NCBI RefSeq assembly: GCF_900091495.1
Contig: NZ_LT607413.1
Span: 6,897,001-6,961,000, forward strand
DNA from: Micromonospora echinospora
GTDB lineage: Bacteria; Actinomycetota; Actinomycetes; Mycobacteriales; Micromonosporaceae
Length of the DNA stretch: 64,000 nt
Direction of reading: 5' to 3'
The first letter of the stretch is position 1, and the number at the start of each line of letters is the position of its first letter. The translations under genes were made by a program, and so were the position numbers. The notes below the pieces were generated by a model. The model ran no database searches and had not been told where the DNA came from. It saw only the letters and a list, made by a program, of their open reading frames with translations. This document shows positions 24,802 to 33,687 of the stretch, piece by piece.

Positions 24802-25700
24802 CGACGGGCTCCTCCGGCGCCGAAGACGGCGAAGTGGAACAACAGGTACGCGGTGAGCGTGGCGGTGGTCGACGTGGGGTGATCGGTGAGCGGGTTGACC
24901 TCGGTGACGGCGAACGCGTCGCAGTGCGGGGCGAGCAGCCGGACGGCCTCCAGCGCCTCACCCGAGGTGAGGCCACCGGGTTCGTGCGCGCCGGCTCCGG
25001 GGGCGAACGCCGGGTCGATCGCGTCGATGTCGAAGGAGAGGAAGAGGTGGTCGGCGCCGGAGACCCGGTCGAGGATCTGCTCGACGGCGGAGACCGGGCC
25101 GAGCGCCTGGAACTCCCGGGCGGTGATGTGGGGCAGGCCGGACGTGCGCTTGAAGGTCGCCGAGGACGGGAAGTTGAAGTGCCGGACGGCGACCTGGATG
25201 CAGTCGTCGGCGTTGATCCGGTCGAGTTCCAGGCTCCGGCGCATGCCGCTGGACTGGCTGACCCGGCCCTGGTACCGGTTGTGGTCCATCAGGTCGAGGT
25301 GGGCGTCGAAGTGGATCACCCCGACCCGTCCGGGCAGGGCCTCGTGCACTCCCCGGGCGCAGGGGAAGAGGACCGAGTCGTCGCCGCCGATGACGATCGG
25401 CGAGCGGCCCTCCCGCAGCGAGTCCGCCACGGCGGCGGAGCAGGCGTCGAGGGTGGCGTGGATGTCGTGGCCGACGACGTCCACGTCGCCCCGGTCGCGC
25501 AGCAGGTCGTCGCCGACCTCGTGCACCGAGTCGCTGTCCAGGGAGTAGATGGCACCGTTCTCGATGCGCTGGGTGATCCAGCCCAGTGCCTCGCGGACCC
25601 GGGCGGGCGCGTAGCGCGAACCCGGCCAACCCAGGGTGGAGCCCCCGTCGAAGGGGACCCCCCACAGGTCGAACGTCCGCGGCTGGTGACGACGTGGCAT
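24798..25700 (-). CDS. ureohydrolase of the agmatinase/arginase family
   Basis: 300 residues. Metal-site motifs are visible: HFDAHLDL (130-137) and SFDIDAIDPAFAPG (C-terminal third). The first motif, normally GGDHS with a manganese-binding His, reads GGDDS (105-109), so one ligand would be Asp. The family cleaves guanidino compounds to urea and an amine (arginine, agmatine, guanidinobutyrate, guanidine). Its neighbours (ornithine aminotransferase, dimethylargininase, an amino acid transporter) favour an amino-acid substrate giving ornithine. The ATG at 25700 has GAGAGG 8 nt upstream. The stop overlaps the lyase start by 4 nt. Confidence 0.82.
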   Translation of the reverse strand: MPRRHQPRTFDLWGVPFDGGSTLGWPGSRYAPARVREALGWITQRIENGAIYSLDSDSVHEVGDDLLRDRGDVDVVGHDIHATLDACSAAVADSLREGRSPIVIGGDDSVLFPCARGVHEALPGRVGVIHFDAHLDLMDHNRYQGRVSQSSGMRRSLELDRINADDCIQVAVRHFNFPSSATFKRTSGLPHITAREFQALGPVSAVEQILDRVSGADHLFLSFDIDAIDPAFAPGAGAHEPGGLTSGEALEAVRLLAPHCDAFAVTEVNPLTDHPTSTTATLTAYLLFHFAVFGAGGARR

Positions 25701-25740
25701 TCCTGACCTCTCGCTGTGCGAACGACGGTGGTAGGTGGGT

Positions 25741-26511
25741 TCAGCCGAGGACACGGGAGACGAACTCCCGGGTCCGGGGGTGCTGGGGGGCGCCGAGCAC
25801 GTCGGCCGGGGGGCCGCTCTCCACGACGACACCGTCGTCCATGAAGACGAGCGTGTCGCCGACCTCGCGGGCGAAGCCGATCTCGTGGGTGACGACGACC
25901 ATGGTCATGCCGTCGGCGGCGAGGGTCTTCATCACGTCGAGCACCTCGCCGACCAGCTCCGGGTCGAGGGCGGAGGTGGGCTCGTCGAAGAGCATGAGGT
26001 ACGGCTGCATGGCCAGCGCCCGGGCGATCGCGACCCGCTGCTGCTGACCGCCGCTGAGCTGCGCCGGGTACGCGTCGTACTTGTCGCTGAGACCCACCCG
26101 GTCGAGCAGCCGGCGGGCGGCGGCGGTGGCGTCGGCGCGGTTGTGCCGCAGGGCGCGTAGCGGCCCCTCGACCACGTTGCCGAGCGCGGTCATGTGCGGG
26201 AAGAGGTTGAACCGCTGGAAGACCATGCCGATCCCGCGCCGCTGCCGGGCGATCTCCCGCTCGTTCAGCTCGTACAGCCGGCCCTGGCGCACCCGGTGGC
26301 CGACCAGCTGGTCGCGGACCCACAGCTCGCCGTCGTCGATGCGTTCGAGTTGGTTGACGCAGCGCAGGAAGGTGCTCTTGCCCGACCCGGACGGCCCCAT
26401 CACGCAGAGCACCTCCCCGGCGTGCACGGTCAGGGACACCCCACGCAGCACGTGGACCGGTCCGAACGACTTGTGGATTCCGATGGCCTGGACGACGGGT
26501 GTGCCGGTCAC
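25741..26511 (-). CDS. polar amino acid ABC transporter, ATP-binding protein
   Basis: 256 residues, GlnQ/HisP type. Walker A is GPSGSGKST (about 39-47). The Q-loop region reads [18 protein letters not shown], the signature is [15 protein letters not shown], Walker B is [15 protein letters not shown], and the H-loop is [13 protein letters not shown]. It powers uptake with the permease just upstream (GTGA overlap at 26508-26511) and the binding lipoprotein encoded divergently at 29314. The GTG at 26511 is the coupled start. A 40-nt gap separates it from the ureohydrolase, whose own ribosome site lies in the gap. Confidence 0.93.
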   Translation of the reverse strand: MTGTPVVQAIGIHKSFGPVHVLRGVSLTVHAGEVLCVMGPSGSGKSTFLRCVNQLERIDDGELWVRDQLVGHRVRQGRLYELNEREIARQRRGIGMVFQRFNLFPHMTALGNVVEGPLRALRHNRADATAAARRLLDRVGLSDKYDAYPAQLSGGQQQRVAIARALAMQPYLMLFDEPTSALDPELVGEVLDVMKTLAADGMTMVVVTHEIGFAREVGDTLVFMDDGVVVESGPPADVLGAPQHPRTREFVSRVLG

Positions 26512-27425
26512 GCCTCGTTCTCCTTCTCTCGGCGCGCGAGGGCGCGGGCGGCCCGGCGGGTGGTGTGCTGGAAGCCCCGGCCGAACCGTCGTTCGACGAA
26601 GTGTTGGATCACGCTGAGCACCGAGACGACCACCAGGTACCAGGTCGCCGCGACGATGAGCAGTTCGATGACCCGGTTGTTGGCGTAGTAGATGAACTCG
26701 GCGCTCTCCAGGATCTCGCCGTAGGTGATCACCGCGGCGAGCGAGGACATCTTCAGCGTGCTGATGAACTCGTTGCCCAGCGGCGGGACGATCACCCGCA
26801 TCGCCTGGGGCAGGACCACCCGGCGGCGGATCTGCCCCGGGGTGAGACTGAGCGCCTGGGCGGCCTCGATCTGGCCCCGGTCGACCGCCAGGATGCCGGC
26901 GCGGACGAGTTCGGCGGTGTACGCGCTCATGTTGATGCCCAGCCCGAGCAGGGCCGCCACGAAGGGCGTCATCACGTCGATGGTGCGGGCCTGGAAGCTG
27001 CCGAACCCGATGGTCGGGAAGACCAGGGCCAGGTTGTACCAGATCAGCAGTTGCAGCAGCACCGGAACGCCCCGGAACAGCCAGACGTAGCCGAAGGCGA
27101 CCGTCCGGGTCACCGGGTTGGCCGACATCCGCATCACCGCGACCACGACGCCGAGGACGATGGCCAGCGCCATCGAGCAGAGCGTGATCACGATGGTGTT
27201 GCCCAGTCCGTGCAGGATCGCCCCGGCGGTCAGGTACCGGCCGACCACCGGCCACTCGATGCTGCCCTGGGCGAAGGCCCGGGCGAGCAGCGCGAGCAGG
27301 GCGATCACCAGCGCCGCCGAGATCCAGCGGCCGTGGTGCCGTAGCGGCACCCGGGGCAGGCCCGCGAGTTGTCCCGGTCCCGGTGCCGGCGAGGTGGCGG
27401 TTCCACCCCGGTCCGTGCTGGTCAT
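26508..27425 (-). CDS. polar amino acid ABC transporter, permease
   Basis: 305 residues, HisMQ/GlnP family. A Pro-rich cytoplasmic N-terminus (~1-33) is followed by a membrane segment ([17 protein letters not shown]) and then the usual core. The core has [34 protein letters not shown] (the family's RGTPLLVQL-like motif) and the EAA loop ([20 protein letters not shown], then [15 protein letters not shown]). One permease gene alone would work as a homodimer. It is read with the ATPase by a GTGA overlap and lies 122 nt after pucR. Confidence 0.92.
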   Translation of the reverse strand: MTSTDRGGTATSPAPGPGQLAGLPRVPLRHHGRWISAALVIALLALLARAFAQGSIEWPVVGRYLTAGAILHGLGNTIVITLCSMALAIVLGVVVAVMRMSANPVTRTVAFGYVWLFRGVPVLLQLLIWYNLALVFPTIGFGSFQARTIDVMTPFVAALLGLGINMSAYTAELVRAGILAVDRGQIEAAQALSLTPGQIRRRVVLPQAMRVIVPPLGNEFISTLKMSSLAAVITYGEILESAEFIYYANNRVIELLIVAATWYLVVVSVLSVIQHFVERRFGRGFQHTTRRAARALARREKENEA

Positions 27426-27547
27426 GGTGCCTCCCGTCGGTGCTTTCGCCGAGTCTCACCGGCGACGACGGGGTGCGGTACCTGACAGGAGGTCCAGTGG
27501 GACCGCCCTGACCAGGACTTTCTGTCCTACCAGACGCCGGGTCGGCG

Positions 27548-29110
27548 CTACGTCCGGTCGGGTGCCGGGCGGGTGTCGTCCGGGTCGGCGGCGCCGTCGG
27601 CGAGCAGGGCGAGCCACAGCTCCATGCGTTCGTAGGCGGAGGCGAGGTCGCGGCCGGTGATCCGTTCGATGCGCTCGATCCGGGCCCGCAGGGTGTGCCG
27701 GTGGATGCCGAGTTCGGCGGCGGTCTCGTTCCAGTGCCCGTTGTGCGCGAGGAACGCGCGCAGGGTGCCCAGCAGGGTCCCGTCCCGGCCACCGTCGTGT
27801 TGCTGGAGCGGGCCGAGCACCCGGCGGACGAAGCCCGCGAGCGCCTGGGGTGACTGGGCGTGGAACAGCATCTGGAGAGCTTCCAGGTCGTCGAAGCGGG
27901 TCACCGCCCGCCGTTCGGCCTGGCCGACCTCGGCGGCGTGACTGGCCGCACGGTGCGAGTGCGTGACGCGTTCGACGGGCACCACGTCGCCCAGACCGAG
28001 CGCGACGGTGGGACGGACCGAGGCCAGTCGGGCGAGGGCGCGGGCGGTGCGGTCCGAGCCGTCGGTGAGCACGGTGACCCGGGCCTGCCGGCCGGTGGTC
28101 TGGACCACCGCCGCCCCGGGCAGGTTCGCCTCGCTCATCAGCTCGTTCACCCGGTCGCCCAGGGGTTCGCCCCGGCTCGCGTCGCAGAGGTACGTGGCGA
28201 CCCGCAGGGCGGTGGGGTCGAGGTCCCAGCCGGTGACGTGCTGGTGGGCCACCGCCGGCGCGATCGCGCCACGGAGCAGTTGGAGCAGGGTGTCGGCGCG
28301 CAACCGGCGCAGTTGCCGGCTGGCCGCCTGCGAACGTTCCATCTCCAGCGACAGCAGGGCCACCCCGCCGGCCAGCACCATCCGGCTGTAGTCGCTGGCC
28401 CGACCCGGCACGCCGGCGACCAGGAAGCCGCGCATCCGGCCCCGGGCGCCGAGGGTGTGGATCGCGATGGACTCGCGCGGGGTGACCACCGCGCTGCTCG
28501 CCCGGATGCCCCGTTCCCGGGTACGCATGAGGTCCGGGAGCAGGGCGGGCAGCCGCTCGCCGGCCTCGGGCGGCCAGGCCCGGACGACGGTGGCCGCCGT
28601 GTCGGTGAGCACCGCCCAGCCGTCGACCGCCCGGGAGATCGCGGTGACGATGCCGCCCCGTCCGGACTCCAACGCGGCGGCGGTCAGCGTCTGCTGGGCG
28701 TCGAAGGCGCGCGCGATGGTGTCGTACCGCTCGGCGGCGAGCAGGTTGGACACGCCCTCGGAGATCGCCACGTAGGGCGCGTCGACCGGGATCTCCAGCA
28801 CGGGCAGGCCGCGTTCCTCGGCGGCGGCCCGCAGCGGTTCGGGGACGTCGGGGTGGTCGAGCCCGACCCCGAAGCCGAGTCCGGCCAGCCCGGCGTCGGC
28901 GAGCCGGTGCAGGTACGGCCCGAACTCCGCCGGGTCGGTGATCCGCATACCGGTGGTGAGCAGGAGTTCCCCACCGCGCAGCCACGGGGTCGGGTCCACC
29001 GTCTCGCTGACGTGCACCCAGCGCACCTCGTTGCCCACACCGGTGCCGCCGGCCACCATCCGCAGCCGCAGTTCCGGCAGCGCGAGAACCTGCGCGACGG
29101 TTACCGCCAT
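27548..29110 (-). CDS. PucR-family transcriptional regulator
   Basis: 520 residues. The N-terminal PucR sensor domain has [20 protein letters not shown], then [20 protein letters not shown] and LTTGM. A GGDEF-like central domain is cyclase-related in fold ([14 protein letters not shown]). The C-terminal HTH_30 reads [20 protein letters not shown] then [20 protein letters not shown]. PucR proteins regulate purine, amino acid and other nitrogen-compound catabolism, usually as activators responding to a substrate. Located at the head of the leftward operon and divergent from the binding-protein gene, it is the probable regulator of both sides. The ATG at 29110 starts the conserved domain; an ATG at about 29139 is possible. 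Ribosome site is weak. Confidence 0.9.
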   Translation of the reverse strand: MAVTVAQVLALPELRLRMVAGGTGVGNEVRWVHVSETVDPTPWLRGGELLLTTGMRITDPAEFGPYLHRLADAGLAGLGFGVGLDHPDVPEPLRAAAEERGLPVLEIPVDAPYVAISEGVSNLLAAERYDTIARAFDAQQTLTAAALESGRGGIVTAISRAVDGWAVLTDTAATVVRAWPPEAGERLPALLPDLMRTRERGIRASSAVVTPRESIAIHTLGARGRMRGFLVAGVPGRASDYSRMVLAGGVALLSLEMERSQAASRQLRRLRADTLLQLLRGAIAPAVAHQHVTGWDLDPTALRVATYLCDASRGEPLGDRVNELMSEANLPGAAVVQTTGRQARVTVLTDGSDRTARALARLASVRPTVALGLGDVVPVERVTHSHRAASHAAEVGQAERRAVTRFDDLEALQMLFHAQSPQALAGFVRRVLGPLQQHDGGRDGTLLGTLRAFLAHNGHWNETAAELGIHRHTLRARIERIERITGRDLASAYERMELWLALLADGAADPDDTRPAPDRT

Positions 29111-29313
29111 CGGTCCCCACCCCCTGTCGTTGATCATGATTGGACGGCCTGCCTTCGACATGAAGTACAGTCCGACCTGCGGCGACGTGACAATAGGTCG
29201 CCTTCCGACAGCCGCGCGGTCGCTTGAACACTGGGGCAACGTCAGCCGATCACCGGCGACGGTCAGGCGGGGTGTGGGGTGCGCCATCACCCGCGAACCC
29301 GGAGGAGACAGGT
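29111..29313. promoter_or_regulatory. divergent control region of the guanidino/amino-acid island
   Basis: 203 bp between pucR and the binding-lipoprotein gene. It holds an inverted repeat CGACCT (29173-29178) / AGGTCG (29195-29200), flanked by partial AT enrichment (TGACAATAGG). This could be the PucR-type operator, but no consensus is available to me. GGAGGAG at 29301-29307 is the ribosome site of the rightward gene. Confidence 0.35.
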
Positions 29314-30210
29314 GTGAAGAAGTCAGCCACATGGGTGAGCGTGGCGGTCGCGGCGGCGCTCCTCGCCGGTTGCGGCGGCACGGACGAGCCGGCGACCAAC
29401 GCGTCGTCCGACAACCCGCTCAACGCGATGCTCCCCGAGTCGGTCCGCAACGCCGGTCGGCTCAACGTCGGTAACAGCCCGGTCTATCCCCCGATGTCCT
29501 ACCTGCCGGAGGGCACCGAGGACCGCGAGAAGCGGCAGGGTTTCGACGTCGACCTGGCCCGGGCCATCGGCGAGAAGCTCGGCGTCACCGTCACGTTCGT
29601 CACACAGGAGTACGAGCAGTACATCCCGTCCCTGGCCACCGGCCGGATCGACCTGGTGCAGTCCGCCATGCAGGACCTGGAGTCGCGCCGGGACACGGTC
29701 GACTTCGTCGACTACTACACCACCGGACCGCAGCTGTTCACCCGCGCCGACCGGGCCGGCCAGTTCCCGACCGAGGCCGACGTCTGCGGGCACAAGGTGG
29801 CGGTGGACAGCGGCGACACCGGATACCGGGCGGCGCTCACCGAGTTCAACACCCGGGTCTGCGCCGCCGCCGGCAAGCCGCCGGTCCAGGAACTGACCAC
29901 GAACGGCACGGCCGACGCGCTGTTGCAGTTGCAGCAGGGCCGCGCCGACGTGAGCATCCGGGGCGCGGAGTCCATCCGGTACGTCACGAAGGAGCAGGAA
30001 CCCGGCAAGTACGCGCTAATCGGCAAGCCGATCGCGGAGATCCCGGTCGGCATCGGCGTCAGCAAGAAGGAGACGCAGTTGCGCGACGCGGTGGCGGCGG
30101 CACTCAAGGCGCTGATCGAGGACGGCACCTACGCCAAGATCGGCGAAAAGTGGGGCCTGTCGGACATCCTGCGTCCGGCGGTGACCGTCAACGGCCAGCC
30201 GGCGGCCTGA
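29314..30210 (+). CDS. amino acid ABC transporter substrate-binding lipoprotein
   Basis: 298 residues. Signal with lipobox LLAGC (Cys about residue 20), then a Ser/Asn spacer. The family-3 solute-binding fold follows: NAGRLNVGNSPVYPPMSYLP, GFDVDLARAIGEKLGVTVTF, LATGRIDLVQSAMQDLESRR, DTVDFVDYYTTGPQLF and the C-terminal DGTYAKIGEKWGLS. It captures a polar amino acid at the membrane for the permease/ATPase encoded on the other side of the divergent promoter. The GTG has GGAGGAG 6 nt upstream. It starts the rightward operon, with 2 nt to the amidohydrolase. Confidence 0.93.
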   Translation: MKKSATWVSVAVAAALLAGCGGTDEPATNASSDNPLNAMLPESVRNAGRLNVGNSPVYPPMSYLPEGTEDREKRQGFDVDLARAIGEKLGVTVTFVTQEYEQYIPSLATGRIDLVQSAMQDLESRRDTVDFVDYYTTGPQLFTRADRAGQFPTEADVCGHKVAVDSGDTGYRAALTEFNTRVCAAAGKPPVQELTTNGTADALLQLQQGRADVSIRGAESIRYVTKEQEPGKYALIGKPIAEIPVGIGVSKKETQLRDAVAAALKALIEDGTYAKIGEKWGLSDILRPAVTVNGQPAA

Positions 30211-30212
30211 CC

Positions 30213-31439
30213 ATGACCGTCACCGTCCTGCGCGGCGGCACCGTGTTCACCCCGCAGCCGGCCGGCACCGCCGACGTGGTCGTCGGTGGACGTGACGTCC
30301 TCGCCGTGACGGCGGCGGGTGATCCCCCGTCCGGCGGCCCACCGACCGGGTCGCCGGGCGCGGTGGTCCACGACTGCGCCGGCCTGCTGGTGGTGCCCGG
30401 GCTGGTCGACGGGCACCTGCACATCGTCGGTGGCGGCGGCGGCGCGGGATACCACTCCCGGATCCCGGAGCTGCCGGCCGACGTGATCGTCGAGGCCGGC
30501 ACCACCACCTGCGTCGGGATGCCCGGCGTCGACCCGGTCAGCAAGGGGCCGGAGACGCTGCTCGCCCGGGCGTACGCCTTGCCGGTCGCCGGCCCACGCG
30601 CCTGGGTGATGGCCGGCGGGTTCCACTGGCCGCCGCCCACCCTGACCGGGTCCCTGCTGCGGGACCTCTACCTGCTGCCACACCTGGTCGGCGTGAAGGT
30701 GGCCCTGTACGAGCACAAGGCCACCTGCCCCGACCTCGCCGAACTCACCCGGCTGCTGCGGGAGCTGGAGTGGGCGGCCGGGGCCACCGGCCGGGCGGCC
30801 CTGCTGCACGTGCACCTCGGCACCGCGGACGGCGACCCGGACCTGCTCCCGCGGGCCCTGGACGCCTCCGGAGCGGACCCGCGCCGGCTCCAGGTCACCC
30901 ATGCCAACTACGGTCCCCGGACACTCGACCTGGCCGCCCGGATCGGTGCCGCCGGTTCCTGGGTCGACGTCAACCCGCTGATCAACCCGGCCCGCATCGT
31001 CGGTGCGGTGGCCCCGGTCGACGCGGTCGCGGAACTGCTCGACCGGGGGGTGCCGGCCGACCGGCTCACCCTCAGCAGCGACGGGAACGCCTCCGTGCCC
31101 CGGACGCTGCCGGACGGCACCCGGGAGGAGTTCGCCTACCGGGTGGAGCTGCTGCCGACCGTCCGCGCGCTGGTCGACACCGGCACCCTCGACCTGCCCC
31201 GCGCCCTGGCCCTGGTGACCCGCAACCCCGCCACCGCGCTCGGCCTGGCCGGGACCGGCACGCTGCGGCCCGGCGTACCGGCCGACGTCGTCGTGCTCGA
31301 CCCGGAGCTGCGGGTCCGCCGGGTGTTCCGGGACGGCACCGAACTGGTCCGGGACGGCCGGGCGGTCGCCCCCGCCCCGTTCCGGCCGTCGCCGGGCGGG
31401 GTCGCCGCCGGCGCGGGCCCGGACACCGGGAGCCGCTGA
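30213..31439 (+). CDS. isoaspartyl dipeptidase (IadA)-like amidohydrolase with altered pocket
   Basis: 408 residues, subtype I amidohydrolase. Alignment with E. coli IadA from memory puts all metal-site residues at equivalent positions: H68 and H70 (DGHLHI), carbamylated-type K162 (GVKVAL), H201 (LHVHLG), H230 (VTHAN) and D290 (LSSDGNAS; D285 in IadA). But substrate-contact residues of IadA differ here: E77 is Gly, Y137 is Phe, R169 is Lys and R233 is Tyr. So the two-metal hydrolase centre is kept, while recognition of the aspartyl amino and carboxylate groups is not. It is expected to cut an amide or lactam bond in the imported compound. The start is 2 nt after the binding-protein stop and its stop overlaps the next start. 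Confidence 0.82.
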   Translation: MTVTVLRGGTVFTPQPAGTADVVVGGRDVLAVTAAGDPPSGGPPTGSPGAVVHDCAGLLVVPGLVDGHLHIVGGGGGAGYHSRIPELPADVIVEAGTTTCVGMPGVDPVSKGPETLLARAYALPVAGPRAWVMAGGFHWPPPTLTGSLLRDLYLLPHLVGVKVALYEHKATCPDLAELTRLLRELEWAAGATGRAALLHVHLGTADGDPDLLPRALDASGADPRRLQVTHANYGPRTLDLAARIGAAGSWVDVNPLINPARIVGAVAPVDAVAELLDRGVPADRLTLSSDGNASVPRTLPDGTREEFAYRVELLPTVRALVDTGTLDLPRALALVTRNPATALGLAGTGTLRPGVPADVVVLDPELRVRRVFRDGTELVRDGRAVAPAPFRPSPGGVAAGAGPDTGSR

Positions 31440-32428
31440 TGCGACACGTGCTCTTCCAGGACCCGGGACCGGCGTCCGCCGGGCCGCCGGTGCCGGTCTG
31501 GGTCGACGCCGCCACCCCGACGCCCGGCCCCGAGCAGGTGCTGATCGAGGTGCACGCGGCCGGGCTCAACCGCGCCGACCTGCTGCAACGCGACGCCGAC
31601 TACCGGCCGCCGGCCGGCGAGTCGGCGGTACCCGGGCTGGAGTGCGCCGGTCGGATCGTCGCGCTGGGCAGCGGGGTCACCGACCTGCGGATCGGTGACC
31701 GGGTCTGCGCCCTGCTCGGCAGCGGCGGGTACGCCACCCACGTCGTCGCGCCGCAGGCCCAGGTGCTGGCGGTGCCCGACAAGTGGAGCATGACGGAGGC
31801 CGCCGCGCTGCCGGAGGCCCTGGCCACCGCCTGGTGGAACCTGCGGATGCTCGGCGGTCTGCGCCCCGGCGACCGGGTGCTGGTGCACGCGGCCAACTCC
31901 GGCGTGGGCACCATGGCCGTCCGCCTGGCCCGGGCGCTCGGCGCGAGCGTCGCCGGCACCGTCCGCACCGCCGCGCTGGCCGAACGGGTACGGGTCCTCG
32001 GCGCCGACCCGGTGGTGGTGTCCACGGCGGCCGACGCGGAGCGAACCCTGCGGGAGCAGGCCCCGGAGGGCTTCGACATCGTGCTCGACCTGGTCGGCGC
32101 GGCGGTCGCCGGTCTCACCCTGACCGGGCTGCGCACCGGAGGCCGGTGGCTCTGCGTCGGCGTGCTCAGCGGCGACGAGGTCGCCCTCAGCCTGCGCGCC
32201 GTGATCCGGCGTCGGCTCGTGCTGACCGGCGGGTCGATCCGCAGCCTGCCGGCCACCGAGAAGGCCGCCATCCTCGCCGACCTGCGGCGTTCCGGGCCGT
32301 GGACGGCACCGGACGGGATCCGCCCGGTGCTCGCCGCCACGTACCCGGCGACCGGGGTCACCACCGCCCTGGAGCACCTGGAACGCGGTGGCCTGCTCGG
32401 CAAGATCGTGCTCGATTTCCCCCGCTGA
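31439..32428 (+). CDS. zinc-independent NAD(P)H:quinone oxidoreductase (MDR superfamily)
   Basis: 329 residues. The medium-chain dehydrogenase/reductase fold shows a GroES-like N-terminus (VHAAGLNRADLLQRDADYRP, PGLECAGRIVALGSGVTDLR, GDRVCALLGSGGYAT). The Rossmann domain has VLVHAANSGVGTMAVRLARA, and the tail is GLLGKIVLDF. There are no zinc-ligand Cys clusters, so it belongs to the quinone oxidoreductase/enoyl reductase branch using NADPH. The ATG overlaps the amidohydrolase TGA by one base (TGATG), so they are coupled. Its part in the island may be reduction of a quinone or unsaturated carbonyl intermediate; this is inferred from context only. Confidence 0.85.
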   Translation: MRHVLFQDPGPASAGPPVPVWVDAATPTPGPEQVLIEVHAAGLNRADLLQRDADYRPPAGESAVPGLECAGRIVALGSGVTDLRIGDRVCALLGSGGYATHVVAPQAQVLAVPDKWSMTEAAALPEALATAWWNLRMLGGLRPGDRVLVHAANSGVGTMAVRLARALGASVAGTVRTAALAERVRVLGADPVVVSTAADAERTLREQAPEGFDIVLDLVGAAVAGLTLTGLRTGGRWLCVGVLSGDEVALSLRAVIRRRLVLTGGSIRSLPATEKAAILADLRRSGPWTAPDGIRPVLAATYPATGVTTALEHLERGGLLGKIVLDFPR

Positions 32429-32467
32429 CCTCGCTCCCCGACCCGCCCCGAGCCCTCTGGAGTTGCC

Positions 32468-33508
32468 GTGACCCCGACCGCACCCGCCCCGAGTCCCGCC
32501 ACGGAACGCGTCGGACTGGCGCTCGGCTACGACCCGGCGGTGTCCGTCCGGCAGATGGCCGGCTCGGCCGCCGCCGCCGAGCGGGCCGGTTTCGACACCG
32601 CCTTCTTCTCCGAGACGCTGTTCACCAACCGCGACTCGGTCAGCGCCCTCACCGCGTTCGGACTGGCCACCGAACGGGTCACCCTCGGCACCACCCAGGT
32701 GGTCCGGCTGCGCAGCCCGCTGGTGATGGCGCAGACGGCGGCCACCCTCGACGAGCTGAGCGGCGGACGACTCGTCCTGGTGGTCGGGGCGTTCACCGCC
32801 AAGCACGCCGCCCGCAACGGCCGGCCGTTGACGGACCCGGTCACCACCCTGCGGGAGTACGTCGAGTCGATCCGGGCGCTGCTCACCGGGGAACGGGTCA
32901 CCTACCGGGGCGAAGTGGTGCAGCTCGACGACGTGGGCCTGAACTTCACCCCGCTCCGGCCGGACATCCCGATCTGGATCGCCGCCGCCAGCCGCCGGGG
33001 GCTGGTCAACGCGGCGAAGCTGGGCGACGGGGTGCTGCTCGACGCCGGAACGTCCCCCGAGTACTCGGCCAACGCGGTCGAGCTGCTCCGACGCAGCTGC
33101 GAGAAGATCGACCGGGACCCGGCCGAGCTGACCGTGGCGCAGTTGGTCAACACCTCCATCGAGGACGACCGGGAGACCGCCGTCGCCGCGATCCGCTGGG
33201 AGGTCGCGACCAAGTTCACCTACGCGTCCACGCCGAAGGCCAAGATGTCGGTGGGCGAACCGGCCATCGACCCGGACGACCTGCCCCGGTTCGCCGACGC
33301 CTTCGCCCGGGGCGGCAAGGCCGCGCTCCAGGAGATCCTGCCCGAACGGTACGTCACCTCGTTGACCGCCACCGGCACCGCCGACGACGTGCGGGACCGG
33401 ATCGCCGCGTACCGGCAGGCCGGGGTCACCCTGCCACTGGTCCGCCCGGCCGCGCCGCACCAGCTCGACCGCCTGCTGCGCACCTTCGGCCGCCCCGAGG
33501 CGGGGTGA
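32468..33508 (+). CDS. LLM-class (F420- or flavin-dependent) oxidoreductase
   Basis: 346 residues, luciferase-like monooxygenase TIM barrel. Recognisable blocks are AERAGFDTAFFSETLFTNRD, ALTAFGLATERVTLGTTQVV, MAQTAATLDELSGGRLVLVV, REYVESIRALLTGERVTYRG and PIWIAAASRRGLVNAAKLGD. In actinobacteria many of this subgroup use F420 (methylene-H4MPT reductase-like), but the cofactor cannot be fixed from motif alone. GTG has GGAG 5 nt upstream. It follows the quinone oxidoreductase by 39 nt and ends the rightward operon, suggesting an oxidative or reductive step on the imported compound. Confidence 0.85.
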   Translation: MTPTAPAPSPATERVGLALGYDPAVSVRQMAGSAAAAERAGFDTAFFSETLFTNRDSVSALTAFGLATERVTLGTTQVVRLRSPLVMAQTAATLDELSGGRLVLVVGAFTAKHAARNGRPLTDPVTTLREYVESIRALLTGERVTYRGEVVQLDDVGLNFTPLRPDIPIWIAAASRRGLVNAAKLGDGVLLDAGTSPEYSANAVELLRRSCEKIDRDPAELTVAQLVNTSIEDDRETAVAAIRWEVATKFTYASTPKAKMSVGEPAIDPDDLPRFADAFARGGKAALQEILPERYVTSLTATGTADDVRDRIAAYRQAGVTLPLVRPAAPHQLDRLLRTFGRPEAG

Positions 33509-33687
33509 CCGACGCAGAGGCGACCGGCGGCGGGGCGACCGGCGCAGCGCCGACCGGCGGCGGGGCGACCGGCGCAGCGCCGACCGGCGGCGGGGCGACC
33601 GGCGCAGCGCCGACCGGCGGCGGGGCGACCGGCGGCGGCGTGGGGCACATCGCCGAGCAGCACCGGTCGGGCCTACTCAGCCGGTGA
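33505..33687 (+). CDS. possible Gly/Ala/Thr-repeat small protein
   Basis: 60 residues from a GTG overlapping the previous stop (GTGA). It begins TDAEATGGGATGAAPTGGGA, repeats GGGATGAAPT, and ends GHIAEQHRSGLLSR. It has no ribosome site of its own, so it could only be made by translational coupling. Its 3' end overlaps the convergent SMI1/KNR4 gene by 11 nt. It may simply be a repeat expansion in untranslated DNA. Confidence 0.25.
   Translation: MTDAEATGGGATGAAPTGGGATGAAPTGGGATGAAPTGGGATGGGVGHIAEQHRSGLLSR
33521..33634. repeat. 30-nt direct repeat array, about 3.8 copies
   Basis: The unit CGACCGGCGGCGGGGCGACC plus GGCGCAGCGC repeats at 33521, 33551 and 33581, then partially from 33611. The repeats are identical over full units, indicating recent slippage. 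In the + frame opened by GTG 33505 (overlapping the LLM oxidoreductase stop as GTGA) they encode a 10-residue Gly/Ala/Thr repeat (GGGATGAAPT) in a 60-residue frame ending at 33687. Whether that frame is translated is unknown. Confidence 0.85.
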
